A DNA stretch of 64,000 nucleotides from Deltaproteobacteria bacterium (GCA_016218815.1 JACRCX010000059.1:1-64000), one strand, 5' to 3'. Counted from the first letter of the stretch, positions 1 to 10,440 are shown. Made by a program: numbers and translations. Notes: a model not told the origin generated them from the letters alone.

Positions 1-2264
<2,264 letters not shown>

Positions 2265-2305
2265 CCCCAAGCCGGCAACCGCCGTTCCGCTCCGTGCACC
2301 CCAGG

Positions 2306-2340
2306 TTGACGTCGGCCACGAGGCGGACTAAGCTTAGTCC
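2306..2340 (+). promoter_or_regulatory. Predicted promoter and palindromic operator of the Phd/VapC pair
   Basis: A -35-like TTGACG (2306-2311) is followed after 17 bp by TAAGCT (2329-2334). The -10 lies inside the perfect 16-bp palindrome GGACTAAGCTTAGTCC (2325-2340), which ends 19 bp before the antitoxin ATG. Phd/YefM-type antitoxins are known to repress their own operon by binding palindromes over the promoter, so the position fits autoregulation. The palindrome is seen directly; the promoter and its use are inferred. Confidence 0.6.
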
Positions 2341-2359
2341 GGTTGATGGGAGACCACGC

Positions 2360-2599
2360 ATGGGAACGGTCAACATCCACGAGGCGAAGACGAATTTCTC
2401 GCGGTTGATCGAACGCGTCGAGGCCGGCCAGAAGATCCTCATCGCGCGGGCCGGGAAGCCGGTGGCCATGCTGGTGCCGATCCCGGCCGAGCGCAAGAAG
2501 CGGAGGCTGGGCCTCTGTGCGGGGCAGGTGCAGGTCGCCGGCGACTTCGAGGACCTGCCGCCGGACATCGCCGCGGCGTTCGAGGGCGAGTCCCCTTGA
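2360..2599 (+). CDS. Phd/YefM-family antitoxin
   Basis: A 79-aa protein. Residues 1-45 have the Phd/YefM pattern: MGTVNIHEAKTNFSRLIERV, then a glycine turn and the strand KPVAMLVPI, forming the dimer and DNA-binding domain. The acidic C terminus (DFEDLPPDI, about 61-69) is the likely toxin-binding arm. The ATG was chosen because homology starts there; the frame is open upstream only as a shadow of secA. It overlaps the toxin gene by 4 bp, which suggests translational coupling. The 16-bp palindrome just upstream is its likely operator. Confidence 0.92.
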   Translation: MGTVNIHEAKTNFSRLIERVEAGQKILIARAGKPVAMLVPIPAERKKRRLGLCAGQVQVAGDFEDLPPDIAAAFEGESP

Positions 2600-2982
2600 G
2601 GCTCCTGCTGGACACGCATGTCGTGCTCTGGGCGCTCTCGGAGCCGGACGTCATCGCCGAGGAGGCCCGGGACGCAATTCTGGACCCGGTCCACGAGGTC
2701 CTGGTGAGCGCGGTGTCGGCGTGGGAGCTTGCGATCAAGCAGTCGCTGGGGAAGATCCGCCTGCCGCGTCCCGCGGAGACATGGCTTCCGCGGGAGGTCG
2801 GGAGAGCCGGGTTCGCCTGGCTGGCGGTGAGCCACCACGACGCTCTCCGGACGCGCGCCCTGCCTTGGCACCACCGGGACCCCTTCGACCGGCTGCTCGT
2901 CGCCCAGGCGCTCGGCGGATGCACGCTCGTGAGTCGCGACCGCCGGATGGCGGCCTACGGCGTTCCGCTGCTGGTCGCCTGA
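2596..2982 (+). CDS. vapC: VapC-family PIN-domain toxin
   Basis: A 128-aa PIN-domain ribonuclease with full family length. The acidic metal-binding residues are all present: D6 in LLLDTHVVLW, E44 in SAWELAIK, D95/D98 in HRDPFDRLLVAQA and D115 in LVSRD. The start is a TTG that overlaps the antitoxin stop (TTGA). VapC toxins usually cut tRNA or rRNA when free of antitoxin; the target here cannot be read from sequence. A Phd-type antitoxin with a PIN toxin is a common mixed pairing. Confidence 0.93.
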   Translation: MRLLLDTHVVLWALSEPDVIAEEARDAILDPVHEVLVSAVSAWELAIKQSLGKIRLPRPAETWLPREVGRAGFAWLAVSHHDALRTRALPWHHRDPFDRLLVAQALGGCTLVSRDRRMAAYGVPLLVA

Positions 2983-3038
2983 CGCGGCAGGCGCGCCAGC
3001 ACCTTCAACGCAGGGTCGGCGATGGCGACGCGGTACAC

Positions 3039-3317
3039 CTACGGCCGCCTGTCCAGCCGGCGCTTGGCCTCGCTCCACGTGACGGTCTTGATGCGCCCCG
3101 AGCGGATGCCGCGCAGCACGCGTTCCGCATCCTCGACGTCGATCCGGTCCTCCATCGCTTCGAGCATCCGTTCGATGAGCTGGAGATCCTCGAACGGAAC
3201 GACGGCAAGGAGGTCCTGCCCCTCATGCCGCAACACGAGACGGTTGCGCCCGCCCGCCACGCGCTTCACCGTCGCGGGCGCGTCCTTCAAAACCTTGCTC
3301 GCTTCCACCCGGGTCAT
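3039..3317 (-). CDS. Solitary antitoxin-like protein (Phd/YefM type)
   Basis: A 92-aa protein starting MTRVEASKVLKDAPATVKRV, with GGAGGT 8 nt upstream of the ATG at 3317, which decides the start over a longer unsupported extension. The segment NRLVLRHEGQDLLAVVPFEDLQLIERMLEAMEDR matches the two-strand/helix pattern of Phd/YefM or RelB-like antitoxins, followed by a helical C-terminal arm. It faces VapC tail to tail and has no toxin next to it on either side. It could be an orphan regulator or the remains of a pair whose toxin was lost. Confidence 0.75.
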   Translation of the reverse strand: MTRVEASKVLKDAPATVKRVAGGRNRLVLRHEGQDLLAVVPFEDLQLIERMLEAMEDRIDVEDAERVLRGIRSGRIKTVTWSEAKRRLDRRP

Positions 3318-3448
3318 GCCGCACCTCCAGCGCAGAGGATGGGCGAGGATACGCCGCCCGTCAACCGCACCGCGGCATTTCACCCTTCGCTGCCGCGGAC
3401 AAGGCGTTCGCCGAGCCATCGTCCACCACCCCGTGCGCGGCCAGAATC

Positions 3449-5308
3449 GTGAAGTGCTCGTGCGGCGGCCCGCTGGCCACACTGGCGCGGCGAGAGATCC
3501 TCGCGCGACAGCCCGGCATCGACTCGGTCGTGCGCCACGCGGGCGAGGCGGCGCTGGTGGCGCTCGTCGAGCGGCTGGCGGCGGGACGGGTGCCGGACGA
3601 CGTACCCGGTCTGACCACGCGGCAGGGCGACGGCCGGCCTGCGATCGTGGGCGGTGGCGCGCACAACGGGCTGCGACCGCTGCGGCCCGCGGTGCTGCCG
3701 CTTTTTCTCGGCGTGCCGACGGCCCGGCTGCTGGCCTCGCGCGGTTGTCCCGGCCGCTGCCCGTACTGCGGCCCGGCCGCGCTCCAGGACGAGGCGGTTC
3801 GCGAAGGACTGGCCGAGGGAATCGCCCTCGAGGAACTGGCCCGCCGGGGAGTGGGAGGCGTCCTGCGGCGGTCGGCCGAGGACGTGGCGGATGAAGTCGC
3901 GGAGCTGTACCACCGGCGACGCGCGCGGTTCTTCATCCTGCTGGACGACAATCTCCTCGCCGGCGAACCGGGGGCGGCGGCCGCGTGGCTGCACGACCTG
4001 CGCGCCGGGTTGCGGCGGCGGGCGGTGGAGCGGACGGCGTGGAGCCTGCAGCTCGAGGCGCGGACCGTGACGACGGAGGTCGCGAGGGAACTGGGCGAGT
4101 TGGGAGCGGTGCGCACGCTGATCGGCGTCGAGGCGTTGACGGCCGGCGGGCTGGAACGGCTCGGACGACCCGCCGACCCCGCCGTCGGCCCGGCCGCGAT
4201 CGGCCGAATCATGAGCACCGGCTCGGTGGTGAGTGTGAATTTGATCGCCGTGCATCCGGGGACGGACGGGGCGACCATGCGCCAGGAGCTGGATGCGCTG
4301 GCCGGATTGCGCGGGGGGCACTTTGACGCGCTGGCGCTGGCCGTCCATCCCGGCACGCGCGCCTGGCGAGCGCTCTGGCACGCGGGAGAGCTGTCGGGCG
4401 GCGCGTATGCGTGGCGGCACGAGATCCGCGACCCGGCGGTCGGCCGCTTCCGCTCGCTGCTGGTTCGCATGCGCGTCCAAGGCATGGGACCGTACGGGCC
4501 CAACGTCCTGGCGCACGACGTCGCCGTGAACGCCGCGCTCGCGCGCCGCCTGGGACGGGATCCCCGCACGGACGAGCGCGCGGACGTTCTGCGGCGGCTG
4601 CTGGACGGGATGAACGAGCGGCGGATCGCGGTCCTCCGCGCGGCGTTGGAGCTATCGCTGGCGGAGCGCACGCGGACGGAGTTCGAGGCGGCCGAGCGCG
4701 CGCTGGTCGGACGGTTCCGGCGCGAGATGGCGCCGTTCATCGCGCGGTTCGAGCGCCTGGAATCGGAACTCGAGCGCGCGGGGCGGATCGATCCCGGCCC
4801 CCGCCGCCTCTTCTTCCGGTCGGCGCTGGCCGCGTCCTTCATCCTGATCGGCGGCACGACGGCCTGCTACCCGTCGCGCGGGACGGAACCGCGCGACGGT
4901 GCGGAGGGCACCACGTCCGACGGCGGCGAGGACGCGGGCGCGGACGGCGCGGACGATGCGAGCCGCGCGGACGAGGCAGCCGTCGCGGAGGACGGTTCGG
5001 CAGATGTCGTCGAAGCCGCCGCCGGCGGGTGCAGCGGCGTCGAGGAACGCTGGGCGCAGGAGGATCGGGTGTGCGGGACGGCCGCGGACGCCGGTTGCCC
5101 GTCGGACGAGTACCCGGACGGCGGCTACCGGCAATACGGGCTGGTCACGGACTCCGCAGGGCGAGTGGTCGACATCTGCGTCGTGGACGGCGACCCCGCG
5201 GTGCCCGAAGAGGTGCGTTCGTGCTACCTGGAGGCGCTGGCGGGCGAGACGTTCCCGTGCTCGGCCCACCAGGAGTGCTGGGCCCTGTGCTACGTGATCC
5301 TGATGTGA
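3449..5308 (+). CDS. B12-type radical SAM protein, 5'-truncated, fused to a lipoprotein-like tail
   Basis: A 619-aa ORF from a GTG. Residues 1-45 match only the last third of a cobalamin-binding domain (GGPLATL...IDSVV). The frame stays open upstream of the GTG without a start, and the upstream residues AARIV continue the same domain, so the 5' end looks lost. The radical SAM core has C100, C104 and C107 (CPGRCPYC) and the LLDDN strand typical of B12-dependent enzymes. After a helical region to about 455 comes an RR-preceded hydrophobic segment (457-472) ending ILIGGTTAC, like a lipobox with Cys 473. An Ala/Asp/Glu/Gly-rich linker and a Cys-rich end with about eight cysteines follow. The substrate is unknown. 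Either this is a true enzyme-substrate fusion or two genes joined in frame. Confidence 0.8.
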   Translation: MKCSCGGPLATLARREILARQPGIDSVVRHAGEAALVALVERLAAGRVPDDVPGLTTRQGDGRPAIVGGGAHNGLRPLRPAVLPLFLGVPTARLLASRGCPGRCPYCGPAALQDEAVREGLAEGIALEELARRGVGGVLRRSAEDVADEVAELYHRRRARFFILLDDNLLAGEPGAAAAWLHDLRAGLRRRAVERTAWSLQLEARTVTTEVARELGELGAVRTLIGVEALTAGGLERLGRPADPAVGPAAIGRIMSTGSVVSVNLIAVHPGTDGATMRQELDALAGLRGGHFDALALAVHPGTRAWRALWHAGELSGGAYAWRHEIRDPAVGRFRSLLVRMRVQGMGPYGPNVLAHDVAVNAALARRLGRDPRTDERADVLRRLLDGMNERRIAVLRAALELSLAERTRTEFEAAERALVGRFRREMAPFIARFERLESELERAGRIDPGPRRLFFRSALAASFILIGGTTACYPSRGTEPRDGAEGTTSDGGEDAGADGADDASRADEAAVAEDGSADVVEAAAGGCSGVEERWAQEDRVCGTAADAGCPSDEYPDGGYRQYGLVTDSAGRVVDICVVDGDPAVPEEVRSCYLEALAGETFPCSAHQECWALCYVILM

Positions 5309-5322
5309 GCGCGACGGAACAC

Positions 5323-5413
5323 CGGCCGCTACGACCCCTGCCCCTGCGGGTCCGGCAAGAAGTACAAGAAGTGCCACGGGCTCAAGGAAGGCGACGCCGC
5401 CGCGGGCTGACCT
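5323..5413 (+). pseudogene. Truncated duplicate of the secA 3' end (SEC-C fragment)
   Basis: Fifteen bases after the radical SAM stop, 28 codons of the secA C terminus reappear ([16 protein letters not shown] to the same stop codon). There is no start and nothing of secA upstream. Of three differences from the copy at 2174-2264, two are synonymous, so the fragment derives from a functional secA end rather than from random decay. It is a scar of a duplication or of insertion at the secA 3' end. Confidence 0.9.
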
Positions 5414-5519
5414 GCCTCCTGGCGTGCCCCCCACCCGACCGCGTATCATGGTCGCCGGCGACGCCACGAGGCGACCGATGCGGGACGCGGTGAGAGGATC
5501 GATCTTCCGTGCAATGGCG

Positions 5520-6938
5520 ATGAACGGACGCCGGCGCCCGGCGCTGTCCTGCCTGGGCCTGCTGGTCGCCGCCTGCGGTTGCTACCAGAGCTACGCCGTC
5601 TTGGCCGATGCGAACCCTGACCGGGAGGACCGGCGCGGCGATGCCCCTGACGACGGCTCCGACCTCGAGGCGGACGCGCCGATCGAGGCCGAGGCGGACG
5701 TTCGCGAGGACGGGGGCTGCCCGCCGGTGGACGATCGGTGCGCGGAGCGCGAGGTCTGCGGAGACGGGGACGACGACGACTGCGACGGCGAGGCCGACGA
5801 GGACTGTCCGTGCGCGCCGGGGTCCGTGCGACCCTGCTTCGCCGGACCGCCGGGCCGCCGGAACGTCGGCGCCTGCACCGACGGCGAACAGATCTGCCTG
5901 ATGAGCGGCGCCTGGGGCGCGTGCGAGGGCGGGATCGTCCCCCAGGACGACGTCTGCAACGGTCTGGACAACCGGTGCGACGGCTGCTCCCAGATGGCAG
6001 ATTGCGAGCTCGACTGCCCCGGGCCCGGCGACCCGCGCGTCCCGGACGGGGCTCCGATGACCGACTACCCGCTCGACGGCCGCCTGTTCTACCCGGGCCT
6101 GGTCCGCACGTGGCACTGGGACGTCCAGGGCGGACCCTGCGACCTCCTGGCGGCGCGATTCTCGAGCTACGTGCTGCTCGGGCCGGACGACGAATCGGCC
6201 ACGCTGCAGCCGCTGCTCTCGGGCGACTACACCGTGACCTTGACCATCGTCACGACGGCGGGGACGACGTTGGTCTGCCGGTGGATCGTCCACGTCCGCG
6301 GCCCGGGGCTTCGGGTGGAAATGTGCTACCCGGAGAGCGAGTACGAGGATCTCGATCTCTTCGTCAAGCAGCCGGGCGCCACCACGCCCTGGTACCCCCA
6401 CGCCGGCGAGGTCCACGACCCGAGCCGCGACCAGTGCGGCTGGCACAACTGCGAGGCGAGAATCCGCGTCACCGGTGGTCGGGCGGACTGGGGATACGCA
6501 CCAAGCGATTTGGCGGAGTGCGTCGGCGGACCGCTCGGCGAGCAGTGGCGCACCCTCGGCTACTGCGCCAACCCGCGCCTCGACGTCGACAACAACCTGT
6601 CCGAGGGCATCGGGCTCCCCGAGAACATCAACATCGATGTGCCCCGGGACGGCGAAACCTTCCGCATCATGGTGGAGAACTTCACGGGCGGGGACGCCAA
6701 TCCGGTGATCAACGTCTACTGCGGAGGCCGGCGGGCGGCGACCTTCGGGGCACCGCCCGACGAGCTGCCGGACTTCTCCGGCCGCAGCCACGGGGACGGC
6801 GTGGGCGCGATGTGGCGCGTGGCCGACGTGACGACCCGCGTCGCCGCGGACGGCTCCGTCGCCTGCGAGGTGCTGGGTCTCCACCCGCCCGGAGCGTCGG
6901 AGGGCTACGACCTGACCGAGAACGACGTCCGCTACTGA
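5520..6938 (+). CDS. Lipoprotein with MopE-like repeats and a DUF2135-like beta domain
   Basis: A 472-aa exported protein. The start at 5520 (5514 is also possible) gives a short basic n-region and the lipobox LLVAACGC with Cys near residue 19. An Asp/Glu/Ala-rich linker follows, then copper/calcium-binding-type MopE patterns (CGDGDDDDCDGEADEDC, VCNGLDNRCDG). The C-terminal half has LDLFVKQPG...EVHDPSRDQCGW...NPRLDVDNN...PENINIDVPRDGETFRIMVE, the strand order of bacterial DUF2135/YfaP-like beta sandwiches. It is probably displayed on the cell surface or in the periplasm. No partner can be assigned. Domain labels rest on motif recognition only. Confidence 0.8.
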   Translation: MNGRRRPALSCLGLLVAACGCYQSYAVLADANPDREDRRGDAPDDGSDLEADAPIEAEADVREDGGCPPVDDRCAEREVCGDGDDDDCDGEADEDCPCAPGSVRPCFAGPPGRRNVGACTDGEQICLMSGAWGACEGGIVPQDDVCNGLDNRCDGCSQMADCELDCPGPGDPRVPDGAPMTDYPLDGRLFYPGLVRTWHWDVQGGPCDLLAARFSSYVLLGPDDESATLQPLLSGDYTVTLTIVTTAGTTLVCRWIVHVRGPGLRVEMCYPESEYEDLDLFVKQPGATTPWYPHAGEVHDPSRDQCGWHNCEARIRVTGGRADWGYAPSDLAECVGGPLGEQWRTLGYCANPRLDVDNNLSEGIGLPENINIDVPRDGETFRIMVENFTGGDANPVINVYCGGRRAATFGAPPDELPDFSGRSHGDGVGAMWRVADVTTRVAADGSVACEVLGLHPPGASEGYDLTENDVRY

Positions 6939-7250
6939 ACCGCCGGGCACCGCTCCGTGCACGACGGACTGACGTGGACCGCAAGGCGGACCGCGCCCAC
7001 GCCCGGCGCCTGCCGATGGCGCGGCCTGCCGCGCGTCAGGCGGTTGCAAGGTCCGGTTCGCGCCGCCACCGCAATCCCCCGCGCACGACCGGACCGACGC
7101 GCACCGGTGCCCGACGCCCGAGATCGATGACTTGTGGGGGCTCCGCCCCACCACCACCCCTGGGGCGGGGAATCGCGGGCCACCCGCCATTGACACCCCG
7201 CTCCCTCGCCCCCCATCATCCGCCCGGACCGAACACACCGGAGGCACACC
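6939..7250 (+). other. Intergenic region (312 bp) with a weak hairpin
   Basis: No gene is supported here. GTGGGG (7134-7139) can pair with CCCCAC (7146-7151) around a 6-nt loop, a possible weak terminator for the lipoprotein upstream, with no T-tract. A separate promoter candidate is listed at 7190-7219. The rest shows nothing recognisable. Confidence 0.45.
7190..7219 (+). promoter_or_regulatory. Candidate sigma-70-type promoter
   Basis: A perfect -35 TTGACA (7190-7195) is followed after 18 bp by CATCAT (7214-7219), four of six bases of the -10 consensus. It lies 31 bp before the ATG at 7251, which has its own GGAGG. Consensus from E. coli may not hold in this lineage. Confidence 0.4.
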
Positions 7251-8939
7251 ATGTCGACCCCTCGCCCATCCACCCCCCGACGCCGGCGGCCCGCTCTCGC
7301 TCCCCGAAAACGCCCCGCCGCCCCCCCACGAAAGACACCCCGCCGCACTCCCCCCAAGCCCCGACCCCCGCTCACCGCCATCCTCCCGGTTCATCCGACC
7401 ATCACACCCCATCCCCTCTCTCCTCCCGCCACTCAACCCAACCCCCACCCCGTCTCCCACCCCGTCTCCCCGCCCCCGCCGCCCCAGCCCTCCCAACCGC
7501 CTCAGCCCCCTCAGCCGCCGCCACCCTCGCAGCCTTCCCCCCAGCCCCCCGCCAACCTCGAACGGATCATCGATGACGCCTGCCGCTTCATCCTCGCGCG
7601 CAAGCAGACCCATGCCGCCGGCATCGCCTGGGAGGTCGGCGAGTACCTCTTCGAACGCGTCTACCGTGGCGACGTCGAGTACGTCTCCAGCCGCGACTCC
7701 AACAAGACCGACTCCCTGCGCGACATCGCCGCTCGCACCGGCATCGGCCCCCTCCGCCTCATGGGCTGGATCCGCGCCTACGTCGCCCGCAAGTACCTCC
7801 GCCCCGCAGGCATCGACGTCGATCTCTCCATGTCCGACTTCGAAGCCCTCCGCCCCCTCGCCTTCCATCCCGACGCCGCCCGCGCCGTCCTCGAGCTCCG
7901 CGATCGCCATCACCTCACCGGCGACCAGCTCGACGCCCTCGCCGTCGATTGGAAACGCCGCCTCGACGAAGGCGGTCGCCTCGAAGACCTCCTCGCCGCC
8001 CCGCTCCCGCCGACCATCTCCCCTCGCCCGAAACCCTCCCACGCACCTCGCCCCCTCGCCGATCCCGATCTCGTCCCCATCCGCCTCACCCAGCTCGTCC
8101 TGCGCTGGGTGCGGTCCACCACCCTGGCCCCGACCTCGCGCTCCTCCCTCGCCCGCGAAGTCTCCCGCCTCCGCTCCCTGGTCGCCTCCTCCTCGTCCCC
8201 TCCCCCCCCGGACCAACAACTCGCCCCGAGCGCGCAACCAACAACCAACGACAACCAACCTCCTCCGATCGACCTCGTCGCCGCCGCCGTCCGCTTCATC
8301 CAGGCCTGCCTCCGGCGCCACGGACTCCAGTTCGCCCTCGAGGTCGGCGAATACCTCTTCCGCAACGTGTACCACGGCGACCGGACGCAGTTCCGTAGCG
8401 GAGGCACCGCGTGGCAGCAGGACACGATCAAGCGCATCGCCCGCGATCGCCGAGTCCGCCTCGACGACAGCTTCCTCTACAAGTGCATCCACGTCTTCCT
8501 GCTGACCGGCCAGGTCGCCGCCGCCGCGCCCGCCGGCCAGCTCCCCGAGCTCCCCGTCACGACCTGGGACGATCTCTGGGCCCTCGAGGACAACCCTCAG
8601 GCCCTGGTCGCCGTCAGCGCCTGGGCCGCGGCCGAACGCGTTCCGACCAAAACCGTCGCCGCCGTCGCCTTCCTCGTTGCACCCTATCTCGCCCAGGGCG
8701 GCTCGCTCGACGATCTCCTCGCCGGCTCGCAGCGCCGCCCGCCCGACACCCCCTACCGCCGCATCCGCCGGATTCTCGCCGCCGTCGCCTCGCACCTCGC
8801 CCGCCGCCCGCTTTCGTCGGCCGCCCGGCCGCGTCTGGTGGCCGCCCTCGACGCGGTCCTCTCGGCCCTTGACGGCAGCGTCGTCCACCAGGACGACCTC
8901 GTCTCCCCCGTCGACGTCGAGTGGTCGGCCGACCGATGA
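7251..8939 (+). CDS. Proline-rich protein with two copies of an HTH-like domain, function unknown
   Basis: A 562-aa protein; GGAGG (7240-7244) supports the ATG. Residues 1-105 are basic and very Pro-rich, likely disordered. Two related all-helical domains follow, about 103-190 and 345-430, each containing VGEYLF followed by (E/R)NVY or RVYRGD, then a Ser/Thr-rich loop and a helix pair (SLRDIAARTGIGPLRLMGW and TIKRIARDRRVRLDDSFLY). The pattern recalls an uncharacterised helix-turn-helix family of myxobacteria and other deltaproteobacteria. A Pro/Ser linker containing a dispersed repeat (about 8210-8265) separates the copies. I infer a DNA- or chromosome-associated role only weakly. Confidence 0.8.
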   Translation: MSTPRPSTPRRRRPALAPRKRPAAPPRKTPRRTPPKPRPPLTAILPVHPTITPHPLSPPATQPNPHPVSHPVSPPPPPQPSQPPQPPQPPPPSQPSPQPPANLERIIDDACRFILARKQTHAAGIAWEVGEYLFERVYRGDVEYVSSRDSNKTDSLRDIAARTGIGPLRLMGWIRAYVARKYLRPAGIDVDLSMSDFEALRPLAFHPDAARAVLELRDRHHLTGDQLDALAVDWKRRLDEGGRLEDLLAAPLPPTISPRPKPSHAPRPLADPDLVPIRLTQLVLRWVRSTTLAPTSRSSLAREVSRLRSLVASSSSPPPPDQQLAPSAQPTTNDNQPPPIDLVAAAVRFIQACLRRHGLQFALEVGEYLFRNVYHGDRTQFRSGGTAWQQDTIKRIARDRRVRLDDSFLYKCIHVFLLTGQVAAAAPAGQLPELPVTTWDDLWALEDNPQALVAVSAWAAAERVPTKTVAAVAFLVAPYLAQGGSLDDLLAGSQRRPPDTPYRRIRRILAAVASHLARRPLSSAARPRLVAALDAVLSALDGSVVHQDDLVSPVDVEWSADR

Positions 8940-8965
8940 TCGTCCTCTGGTAGATCCCCGCGCCG

Positions 8966-9934
8966 TCACTGCCGCCGCGACGCGACCACCCATGCCAGCG
9001 CCGCGACGGCGAGGGCGGCGGCGAGCGGCACCGCCACCACCGCCGCGATCGGCAGCTCCCCCCGTGTCGCCCACACGTGGCTCGCCTGCAGGCCCAGCAG
9101 CGAGGCCAGCGCCAGGAGCGCCACCAGCCACCAGCGCCGGCCGCGAAGCCGGATCCGCCGGCACGCCAGCCCCACCGCCGCCGCCGGGAACGCCAGCACC
9201 GCCACCGCCGCGCGCAGCGCCAGCTCCGAAAGCACCGGCGCAGCCAGGTGGCCGAACCGCTCGCGCACCGCGGCCGCCTCGAGCAGGTCGGGGAAGGTGA
9301 GGAACGCGGGCGGCGCCGCGAGCAGCCCGAGCTCCGCGGCCGTGGGTATCGCGAGACCCGCGCTCGACCCCCCCAACGGCGTCTCCCGCGGCCCGCCGGG
9401 CCCGAACTCCAGCGCCCGCGCCGCACGCACGCCGTCCGGGGCGACCTCGATCCGCACCAGCCGCCCACCCGTGCGGACCCAGGTCCATCCCGCGGCCGTC
9501 CACTCGGGCACCCCCCCGGACCGCGCCCACGCGGTCGACGGATCCGCGGCCGACTCCCGCTGCGCCCACGGCGCCAGCCACCCGCCCAGCGCCGCGGCCG
9601 CCAGCGCCACAACCACGCACGCGCCGGCCAACGCCGCGTCGATCCGCCGCCCACGCACCCCCGCACCTGCCAGCCCCTCGGCCACCGGCTCCGGCACCAG
9701 ATCCCGCGCCGTCCAGAGCACCGCGAGCAACGCGACCAGCGGCGACGCGAAGAACAGCACCTCCGGCACGCGGGCCAGCGAAGCCAACCACGACGTGTCC
9801 GCCGCCCCCGCCGCCGCCGCCCGATTCCCCTCCTCGATCAGCCCGATGATCGTCCCCAGCGTCGCCCCGACCCCCGAAAGGGCCGCGGCGCGCGCCAGGC
9901 ACCCGAACAGGAGGTGACGGCCCAGCGTTCCCAC
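8966..9934 (-). CDS. LptF/LptG-like permease family membrane protein
   Basis: A polytopic membrane protein of about 322 aa. It has N-terminal membrane segments (LLFGCLARAAALSGVG, VPEVLFFASPLVALLAVLW), a central soluble beta-rich domain (about 140-240), and C-terminal hydrophobic segments, the layout of LptF/LptG (YjgP/YjgQ) components of the lipopolysaccharide export ABC transporter. The longer frame to 9988 starts inside a dispersed repeat, so GTG at 9934, with GAGGA 7 nt before it, is preferred. A second relative lies at 27470-28552. They are far apart and unlike the usual adjacent lptF-lptG pair, so a specific F or G label is not justified. Confidence 0.7.
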   Translation of the reverse strand: MGTLGRHLLFGCLARAAALSGVGATLGTIIGLIEEGNRAAAAGAADTSWLASLARVPEVLFFASPLVALLAVLWTARDLVPEPVAEGLAGAGVRGRRIDAALAGACVVVALAAAALGGWLAPWAQRESAADPSTAWARSGGVPEWTAAGWTWVRTGGRLVRIEVAPDGVRAARALEFGPGGPRETPLGGSSAGLAIPTAAELGLLAAPPAFLTFPDLLEAAAVRERFGHLAAPVLSELALRAAVAVLAFPAAAVGLACRRIRLRGRRWWLVALLALASLLGLQASHVWATRGELPIAAVVAVPLAAALAVAALAWVVASRRQ

Positions 9935-10094
9935 GACGGCATCCTCGCGCGTGAGGGGCTGAGGTTCAACCCGGGAAGAAGAAACCACCGATGAACACTG
10001 ATGGACACCGATGGGGAAGCACCCTGGTCCACTACCTTCCGATTCCTTCGCGGCACGCGAAGGAACTGTCGACTCTCGACTCTCGACTGTTGAC

Positions 10095-10136
10095 GCGCGG
10101 CCAGGGGCCGCGTTTGGTTGCGGCCCCTGGCCGCGC
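10095..10136 (+). terminator. Perfect 17-bp inverted repeat hairpin
   Basis: GCGCGGCCAGGGGCCGC (10095-10111) pairs exactly with its complement at 10120-10136 around an 8-nt loop. No T-tract follows. It would work as a barrier between the permease region and the radical SAM operon, or it may be part of a mobile repeat. Confidence 0.45.
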
Positions 10137-10247
10137 TATGAGTAGAGGCGAGCGGCCCACCATAGTCCAACGCTTCAGGCTTCGGGCTTCAGTCTTCGGG
10201 CGATGAAAGGACGTCGAGCAGGCGCTGGGGTCCGCGGATCAACTCGG

Positions 10248-10267
10248 CCGGCGCCTTCAGGCGCCGG
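10248..10267 (+). repeat. 8-bp hairpin with TTCA loop upstream of the radical SAM operon
   Basis: CCGGCGCC, loop TTCA, GGCGCCGG. The stem-loop shares its TTCA loop with the REP-like elements elsewhere in the window. It lies about 170 bp before the first gene of the operon, so it may be in the leader transcript. Confidence 0.5.
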
Positions 10268-10440
10268 TCCCGCTCTGTGCCGCCTCGTGCCTGCGCCTCC
10301 GCCCAGTGGCGGCACGCTGTCTGTTGCAACGTACCGATATCATGTGATTGTGCCTGCTGGTCTTGGCCGGCGTCTGTTGGCATGTCGCCCGCATCCTGGT
10401 GCATCGCGTTCGGGCAGCGATCGAGGTTGGAGGCCAGGCG

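Larger units (their letters stand above)
9935..10440 (+). other. Repeat-rich intergenic region (506 bp)
   Basis: It holds a copy of the CACCGATG-type repeat (9978-10015), a GACTCTCGACT-type repeat (10066-10094), a perfect long hairpin (10095-10136), a CTTCAGGCTTCGGG-type repeat (10172-10201) and a second hairpin (10248-10267). I see no supported gene. The promoter of the downstream operon should lie after 10267 but no convincing boxes are visible. Confidence 0.7.

Noticed and set aside
5382..9902. 1506-codon minus-strand open frame
   Set aside because: It is Gly/Arg/Ala-rich without domain signatures, runs opposite two well-supported plus-strand genes, and reflects high GC at third codon positions.
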